DNA of 64,000 nt. Origin: Halobacillus hunanensis (lineage in GTDB: Bacteria; Bacillota; Bacilli; Bacillales; Halobacillaceae). The notes under the pieces are model-generated. The model worked only from the letters and a program-made list of their open reading frames with translations, did not search any database and was not told the origin of the DNA. Position numbers and translations under genes: made by a program. Shown in pieces: positions 59,755 to 64,000 of the stretch (the stretch's first letter is position 1; every line of letters begins with the position of its first letter). The DNA is taken from assembly GCF_900166655.1 (NCBI RefSeq), contig NZ_FVZB01000007.1:496001-560000 (forward strand), written 5' to 3'.

Positions 59755-61287
59755 TTATCTTTTCTTTTTCAGATCTACATTTTTGGCTTCTGATTGAAAT
59801 TCTTTCATAAGCGAGAAGCACATGAAAATCATAATAAATGTGAACGGGAAGGCTGAGATAATAGCAGCCGTCTGTAAGGCAGTCAGACCGCCTTGCCACA
59901 GTAGTACAGCTGCAGCACCTGCTTGAATAAGTCCCCATACAAACTTCACTTGATTGTTTGGGTTAAGGCTGCCGTTTGTAGTCTGCATCCCTAGAACGAA
60001 AGTAGCAGAATCGGCAGAAGTAATAAAGAAGGTACTAATAAGCAACAACCCGACAACTGTCATAAATCCGCCAAGCGGAATATGTTGCAGCATAGAGAAA
60101 AGGGCTACTTCTGTCCCAAGGTTTTGGACATCTGAGATAATGTCAATCCCATCAAAGAACTCTAATGAAATGGCCGTACCGCCAAATACTGAGAACCATA
60201 ATGCCCCAAAGATTGTTGGTACTAACAAGACACCTGTAATGAATTCTCTAATCGTTCTACCTTTGGAAACCCTGGCGATAAATGTTCCGACAAATGGTGC
60301 CCAGGAAATCCACCAGGCCCAATAGAAGATTGTCCAGTCTTTAATCCACGTGTCGTCCTCAATGAATGGTGTCAGTCTAAAACTCATATAAGGAAGATCC
60401 CGCACATATGAACCAAGTGTAGTCGTAAAGAGATCCATTATAAAGCCGGTTGGGCCGATGAGTAATAGCGAGAACATAAGCAGCAAGGCCAAAACGATAT
60501 TGGCATTACTTAAATATTTGATCCCTTTATTCAAACCGGTCATGGCCGAAGTCATAAATAATACGGTAACAACGACAATTATGATCAGTTGCAGTCCGAA
60601 TGTGTCCTCAAGTCCATCAATCGAAAAGGAAAGGCCACTTGAGATCTGTAAAGCACCTAAGCCAAGGGATGTGGCTACACCAAAGATTGTAGCAAATACG
60701 GCGATAAAGTCGATGAAGGTTCCAAGTCCGCCCTTGATTCGTTTTTCACCAAAGAGAGGAACAAGAGCTGCACTAATAACCCCTGGCGCACCCTTTCTAA
60801 ACTTGAAGTAAGCGAGAGCTAACGCGAGTACGGCGTAAATTCCCCATGGGTGTAATCCCCAGTGAAAGAAACTATACTTCATGGCAGCTCTGGCAGATTC
60901 CTGAGAAGCTGGCTCCATGCCGGGAACTGGTGTTGTGTGGAAGTGGGAAAGCGGCTCGGCTGCCCCCCAGAAAACAAGTCCTATCCCCATACCTGCACTA
61001 AATAACATAGCAAACCAAGTAATGTACGAATACTCAGGCTCATCATCCGGTTTTCCCAATTTAAGTTTCCCGTACTTAGAAAAAATTAAATAAATGGCAA
61101 AAATTAAAAAGCCAGTTGCTGATAGTAAGTAAAACCATCCAAATTTTTCTGTGAGAAATCCTTGTACATTTGAGGTTATGTTGGATAAATTCCATGTAGG
61201 CAGTACTTCTTTAGGAATTACACCCCAAATGATAAAAAGTACAGATACAACTAAAGAAATGTAAAACACTTTAGATACCTGTTTCAC
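59755..61287 (-). CDS. BCCT-family osmolyte transporter (OpuD/BetP-like)
   Basis: A 510-residue secondary carrier with 12 membrane helices that takes up betaine or related compatible solutes with Na+. The glycine motif is GMGIGLVFWGAAEPLSHF, and the tryptophan-rich substrate box is FYWAWWISWAPFVGTFIARVSKGRT. The C-terminus is short and polar. The start is probably a GTG (VKQVSKVF) eight bases after AAAGGA; the upstream ATG lies inside that site. It fits a salt-tolerant organism. Confidence 0.93.
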   Translation of the reverse strand: MKQVSKVFYISLVVSVLFIIWGVIPKEVLPTWNLSNITSNVQGFLTEKFGWFYLLSATGFLIFAIYLIFSKYGKLKLGKPDDEPEYSYITWFAMLFSAGMGIGLVFWGAAEPLSHFHTTPVPGMEPASQESARAAMKYSFFHWGLHPWGIYAVLALALAYFKFRKGAPGVISAALVPLFGEKRIKGGLGTFIDFIAVFATIFGVATSLGLGALQISSGLSFSIDGLEDTFGLQLIIIVVVTVLFMTSAMTGLNKGIKYLSNANIVLALLLMFSLLLIGPTGFIMDLFTTTLGSYVRDLPYMSFRLTPFIEDDTWIKDWTIFYWAWWISWAPFVGTFIARVSKGRTIREFITGVLLVPTIFGALWFSVFGGTAISLEFFDGIDIISDVQNLGTEVALFSMLQHIPLGGFMTVVGLLLISTFFITSADSATFVLGMQTTNGSLNPNNQVKFVWGLIQAGAAAVLLWQGGLTALQTAAIISAFPFTFIMIFMCFSLMKEFQSEAKNVDLKKKR

Positions 61288-61317
61288 AATGATCATCCTT
61301 TCTATTCATATGATGTC

Positions 61318-62385
61318 TTACGTAGAATCACTTGATATGACAGTCTCTTTGTACTTGACCGATATTCTCTCCAATTCCTCCAACACATCGTGAAAACAAA
61401 GTAATTCGTACATAAGAATGGTTTGAGGCGGAAGCTGGTGCTTAAAGTTGCCGGAGTACTCTACATGTAACTCCTTCCACCTCCAAAATAAGTTATCGAG
61501 TTTCTCAACTTTTTCGTATTGGGCTTCACTTATTTTGTGATCCTGATTTTCCAATGTCTCCGCAAAGGACTCGACAATCTCCTTGAGCAGTGTTCTTTCT
61601 TTTGTATTAAAATCATCAGGTTGAACACGTGCATACTGTAAATTGCCTAGGTGGTAAGTTATTTGTTGAAGAGCGGCCAGCTTTTTTTGCGAAAGCTGGA
61701 AAGCTCTCATTTGCTCAATTGTATGACGGTGATATTTCCACTCTTCCCTTTGATATTGCGACAACTGAAACGCCTTTTCCAGTCTTGCTGTTAACTGACG
61801 ATAAGACCGTGAAATATTACGAGTGTTTTCGTTAGATTCTCCCTTATTGATTGAAATTATGCGAGTGGTTAATTGTGATGTGTGAGAAAACAAATCGTAA
61901 ATAATTTTATCGATAACAGGAAAATAGTTAGGTGGCATCAGGAAAAAGTTAACAAAAGTTGAGACGATGATACCAATAGATGTAGTACCCAGTCTGGTAA
62001 TAAATGAAACAAAATAATGATCCTGAAATTCCGGAATCATGGCTGTAGCTGTAATAGCAGCAACAATAATTCCATCATCTAGTTTTAATTTGTGACAGAT
62101 AGCTATCGTTAGCATAGCCGCCAGAGCATAAGTAATCGCTTCTTTTCCCAGGAGGGCATAAAAGCTTGTTGCTAATAACGCTCCTATTGCTGATGCAGGA
62201 AAGCGAACCATAGCTTTTTTGATGGAATCTGCCGCTGTATGTTCGATTGTAACAATTGCCGTTATAACTGCAAAAATTATCGGGAAATTAAAAAAACCAC
62301 AAATAAGTGCGGTTATGAACACGGAAACACCTGTTTTAATTGTCCGACCACCTAATAAATTGAAATCTTTAAAAGGTCTGAGCAT
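61318..62385 (-). CDS. Aromatic acid exporter-like membrane protein
   Basis: A 355-residue protein: an N-terminal half with about six membrane helices (GRTIKTGVSVFITALICGFFNFP is the conserved opening) and a C-terminal soluble helical half, the architecture of the ArAE_1/ArAE_1_C (YgaE/YqjA-like) family. The substrate is unknown. The ATG preceded by AGGTGAT is chosen; three upstream codons overlap it. It is encoded 30 bases upstream of the BCCT gene on the same strand and may be co-transcribed. Confidence 0.8.
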   Translation of the reverse strand: MLRPFKDFNLLGGRTIKTGVSVFITALICGFFNFPIIFAVITAIVTIEHTAADSIKKAMVRFPASAIGALLATSFYALLGKEAITYALAAMLTIAICHKLKLDDGIIVAAITATAMIPEFQDHYFVSFITRLGTTSIGIIVSTFVNFFLMPPNYFPVIDKIIYDLFSHTSQLTTRIISINKGESNENTRNISRSYRQLTARLEKAFQLSQYQREEWKYHRHTIEQMRAFQLSQKKLAALQQITYHLGNLQYARVQPDDFNTKERTLLKEIVESFAETLENQDHKISEAQYEKVEKLDNLFWRWKELHVEYSGNFKHQLPPQTILMYELLCFHDVLEELERISVKYKETVISSDST

Positions 62386-62530
62386 TCTTATCACCTGTAG
62401 CTTTCAAGTGGTTGCCAAGTCACAATATGTAATTATATCTTAAAATTTATCAAAACGATAGTAAAAATGGAAAACAATATACTATAATATAGAAAGTGGA
62501 AATACATAACAGCTTTGGGGGTCTTTTTTT

Positions 62531-63397
62531 ATGAAACAAATGGTAGGGGTATTGTTGTTGGCCTTATTACTTACGGCTTGTGCGGGTGGACAGGCCGAAG
62601 AAACACAGGGAAGTAAGCAGCCGGAGACGTCCGAAACAGACGAAAAGGCTGCTGAACAACGTAATGGGGAGAGTGATAAGGAAACTGATGAAGAATCAGA
62701 AGATAAGAACTCTCAATCAGAAGCTGATGAGCATAAAAAAGATGAAACAGTGGTAGCTAATGCCGTAGAACCTAAATACGAAATTACAGATACTTGGTCG
62801 TTTAAGCCAATTGATCAGGCAAATGAACAAGTTGCGCTGCTAACCTTTGATGATGCACCTGATGAGCATGCGTTGGAAATAGCTAAAACATTAAAAGAGC
62901 TGGAGGCACCAGCGATCTTTTTTGTAAATGGGCATTTTCTGGACACATCAGAAGAGAAGAAGGTTTTAAAGCAGATCCATGAGCTTGGTTTTGCCATCGG
63001 AAATCATACAGCAACTCATACATCACTGCCTACGTTGTCTAAGGAGCAGCAAAAGCAGGAGATTGTTGGACTTAACGATAAGGTAGAAGAAATTATTGGT
63101 GAAAGACCGCAGTTTTTCCGGGCTCCTCATGGACAAAACACAGAGTATTCCAAACAGCTGGCAGCTGAGGAAGGAATGCTTGTGATGAATTGGACCTATG
63201 GATACGATTGGAATGCAGAATATCAGGATGCCGAACGACTGGCCGATATTATGGTCAACACAGAACTTCTTTACAACGGAGCAAATTTATTAATGCATGA
63301 TCGGGAATGGACCGCGAAAGCAGTGCCGGAAATCGTGAAAGGCTTGAGAGGAAAAGGGTATGAATTATTAGACCCTTCCTTAATTAAAACTCCTTAA
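62531..63397 (+). CDS. Polysaccharide deacetylase lipoprotein
   Basis: A 288-residue lipoprotein: signal peptide ending in LLTAC, a ~65-residue acidic linker rich in E, D, K and Q, then a NodB-type deacetylase domain. Motifs: TFDDAPDEHA (motif 1, with the catalytic and metal aspartates), HTATHTSLP (HxxxH metal pair), RAPHGQN (motif 3) and LMHDREWTA (motif 5). It probably trims acetyl groups from peptidoglycan or another surface sugar. GGGGG lies about 12 bases upstream; the ribosome site is weak. Confidence 0.88.
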   Translation: MKQMVGVLLLALLLTACAGGQAEETQGSKQPETSETDEKAAEQRNGESDKETDEESEDKNSQSEADEHKKDETVVANAVEPKYEITDTWSFKPIDQANEQVALLTFDDAPDEHALEIAKTLKELEAPAIFFVNGHFLDTSEEKKVLKQIHELGFAIGNHTATHTSLPTLSKEQQKQEIVGLNDKVEEIIGERPQFFRAPHGQNTEYSKQLAAEEGMLVMNWTYGYDWNAEYQDAERLADIMVNTELLYNGANLLMHDREWTAKAVPEIVKGLRGKGYELLDPSLIKTP

Positions 63398-63405
63398 ATC
63401 ACAGG

Positions 63406-63445
63406 AAGAACCAGAGATGAAGGTTGTCTTTGGTTCTTTTTTTTT
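63406..63445 (+). terminator. Terminator of deacetylase gene
   Basis: AAGAACCA/TGGTTCTT with an inner AGA/TCT pair and nine T. Confidence 0.85.
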
Positions 63446-63480
63446 ACGGAATTTCGTAAACTAAAAGGGGAGTTTATTAG

Positions 63481-63537
63481 TATGACACATTTAATAAAAA
63501 GTTATACTTTTGGGGTTGATTTTTTTAATGTGTCATA
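63481..63537. promoter_or_regulatory. Inverted pair of CcpN-like sites at the SR1 promoter
   Basis: TATGACACATT (63481-63491) and its exact reverse complement (63527-63537) flank and overlap the promoter. The half-site fits the CcpN consensus TRTGHYATAYW (as I remember it) at 10 of 11 positions. CcpN represses the SR1 RNA and gluconeogenic genes in B. subtilis under glycolytic conditions. Confidence 0.6.
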
Positions 63538-63544
63538 TTAAAAT
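63516..63544 (+). promoter_or_regulatory. Promoter of SR1-like RNA
   Basis: TTGATT and TAAAAT with 17 bases between. The right CcpN-like site lies within the spacer, so a bound repressor would block polymerase. Confidence 0.55.
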
Positions 63545-63587
63545 AAATGTACAGTGAAACCGATTACAAAAAAGGTGGGGATACAAT

Positions 63588-63701
63588 ATGGGTACAATCG
63601 TATGTCAGAACTGTCAAAAGGTTATTGAGCATTTTGAGAATGAAAAGGTATCAACCCTTTACAGTAAGTGTCCTTCTTGTGATAAAGCCAAGAAAAAGTA
63701 A
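63588..63701 (+). CDS. sr1P: SR1P, GapA-binding peptide
   Basis: A 37-residue peptide starting MGTIVCQNCQKVIEHFENEK and ending in KCPSCDKAKKK. The N-terminal MGTIVCQ..., the FE.EKV.TLY centre and the two CxxC pairs match SR1P, the peptide encoded by B. subtilis SR1, which binds glyceraldehyde-3-phosphate dehydrogenase GapA, stabilises gapA mRNA and raises the activity of RNase J1 with GapA. The four cysteines could bind zinc. AAGGTGGGG precedes the ATG. The C-terminus is lysine-rich, unlike the acidic end I recall for B. subtilis. Confidence 0.85.
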   Translation: MGTIVCQNCQKVIEHFENEKVSTLYSKCPSCDKAKKK

Positions 63702-63705
63702 CAGA

Positions 63706-63740
63706 AAAATCCACTCACCTCAAAGGAGAGTGGATTTTTT
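63706..63740 (+). terminator. Terminator of SR1-like RNA
   Basis: AAATCCACTC/GAGTGGATTT with an 11-base loop and T tail, right after the SR1P stop. Confidence 0.88.
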
Positions 63741-63741
63741 A

Positions 63742-63945
63742 TTGAAACAATCGTATGATATCAAACAGTTGCCAGGCTCAACTCAGCCGCAATGGAAGGA
63801 GATTCGGCCCATAGTGAAAGACCAAAGGATCGTTTATTCTACCGAAAGTCTAAACTTTTCTAACATAACCGGGGTTGTTGTACCCGTAAACGGATGGATT
63901 CTTACTTTAAGAAATTCACACAAAAAACGTGCCTGCTCAACCTGA
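63742..63945 (+). CDS. Possible 67-residue protein
   Basis: A frame from a TTG (LKQSYDIKQLPGSTQPQWKE and on) to a stop inside the next terminator. A GGAGAG lies about 12 bases upstream, within the SR1 terminator, so the start is doubtful and no promoter is seen. It has a basic C-terminus (RNSHKKRACST) and no known family. It may be real or chance. Confidence 0.3.
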   Translation: MKQSYDIKQLPGSTQPQWKEIRPIVKDQRIVYSTESLNFSNITGVVVPVNGWILTLRNSHKKRACST

Positions 63946-63960
63946 GCGGCACGTTTCTTT
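63925..63960 (-). terminator. Terminator of the gene running in from the right
   Basis: AAACGTGCC/GGCACGTTT with an inner GCTCA/TGAGC stem; six T follow on the minus strand. Confidence 0.85.
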
Positions 63961-64000
63961 AATAGATCGCTTTGTGTTCCTTAATTACCCGCAGGGTTTC
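63959..64000 (-). CDS. C-terminal end of a minus-strand gene
   Basis: The last 13 codons before a TAA read ETLRVIKEHKAIY, directly before a terminator suited to the minus strand. The rest is outside the window and the family cannot be told. Confidence 0.5.
   Translation of the reverse strand, partial: ETLRVIKEHKAIY

Larger units (their letters stand above)
63551..63740 (+). ncRNA. sr1: SR1-like dual-function regulatory RNA
   Basis: A predicted ~190-base transcript from the promoter at 63516 to the terminator at 63740, with the SR1P frame inside. In B. subtilis SR1 (205 bases) lies downstream of pdhD, base-pairs with ahrC mRNA (arginine catabolism) and also encodes SR1P. Size, promoter repressor sites and map position agree here; the base-pairing part cannot be tested without the ahrC sequence. 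Ends are inferred. Confidence 0.65.

Noticed and set aside
60458-60811. 117-codon plus-strand frame antisense to the BCCT carrier
   Set aside because: Ser/Pro/Lys-rich shadow of transmembrane codons with no ribosome site.

Overview
The window comes from a chromosome of a low-GC, Gram-positive, endospore-forming, respiring bacterium of the family Bacillaceae. A halotolerant genus such as Halobacillus or a close relative fits best, but no marker here fixes the genus. The spore side is shown by SspH, a Spo0E-like phosphatase, a YjcZ-like protein and two YrzI-type peptides. Salt adaptation is suggested by a BCCT osmolyte carrier, a Ktr potassium channel with its RCK gating subunit, an MscS channel and the c-di-AMP receptor DarB. 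Gene order from about 27 kb onward follows the Bacillus subtilis cheV-ykyB-yku-ykn-ktrC-rnjA-pdh-SR1 region, which supports many assignments. I saw no rRNA or tRNA gene, prophage, insertion sequence or CRISPR array.

Layout. 0-10 kb: CorA (cut by the window edge), two flavoprotein oxidoreductases, an HD-domain protein, a cluster of tiny genes including two YrzI peptides, moeA-moaA, a YwpF-like protein and a Ktr-type K+ channel. 10-20 kb: many very small genes (YjcZ-like, DUF1659, DUF2922, YvrJ, Spo0E-like, FbpB-like), signal peptidase I, patA, an MBL hydrolase, a cysteine hydrolase, a YkgJ-like/pentapeptide fusion, a lipoprotein and an XRE regulator with a membrane partner. 20-27 kb: accessory genes (CNNM/CorC protein, SET-domain protein, a frameshifted nucleotidyltransferase, peptidase S51, methyltransferase, sspH, patatin, AlkD). 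27-45.5 kb: cheV, ykyB, Sco, ykuE, trhA, darB, an MFS exporter, dapH-ykuR-ykuS, ykuT, ykuU-ykuV, the heterodimeric ABC exporter yknUV, cydAB behind a Rex-type operator, and ktrC. 45.5-51.8 kb: an antibiotic-type ABC-F ATPase with a long attenuator leader, a pyruvate oxidase, and an operon of a tiny cationic peptide, rpoY and rnjA. 52-64 kb: ykrA, def, ykyA, pdhABCD, a BCCT carrier, an aromatic-acid-exporter-like protein, a polysaccharide deacetylase and an SR1/SR1P dual-function RNA.

How genes connect. dapH, patA and ykuR encode three consecutive steps of the acetyl branch of lysine/diaminopimelate synthesis. The RCK subunit KtrC is the natural partner of the channel at 8.5 kb, and DarB senses c-di-AMP, the nucleotide that controls K+ uptake. 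YkuU and YkuV are a peroxiredoxin and a thiol oxidoreductase. RpoY and RNase J1 are co-encoded, and SR1P, whose B. subtilis homologue binds GapA and affects RNase J1, lies about 12 kb away.

The most interesting signals are regulatory. The ABC-F gene is preceded by a 13-residue ORF carrying an ErmD-leader-like RLRFPTLN sequence and two tandem intrinsic terminators. SR1P sits behind an inverted pair of CcpN-like sites. A hairpin occludes the start codon of the YjcZ-like gene. Four intergenic arrays of unrelated sequence share the same 20-21 bp period.
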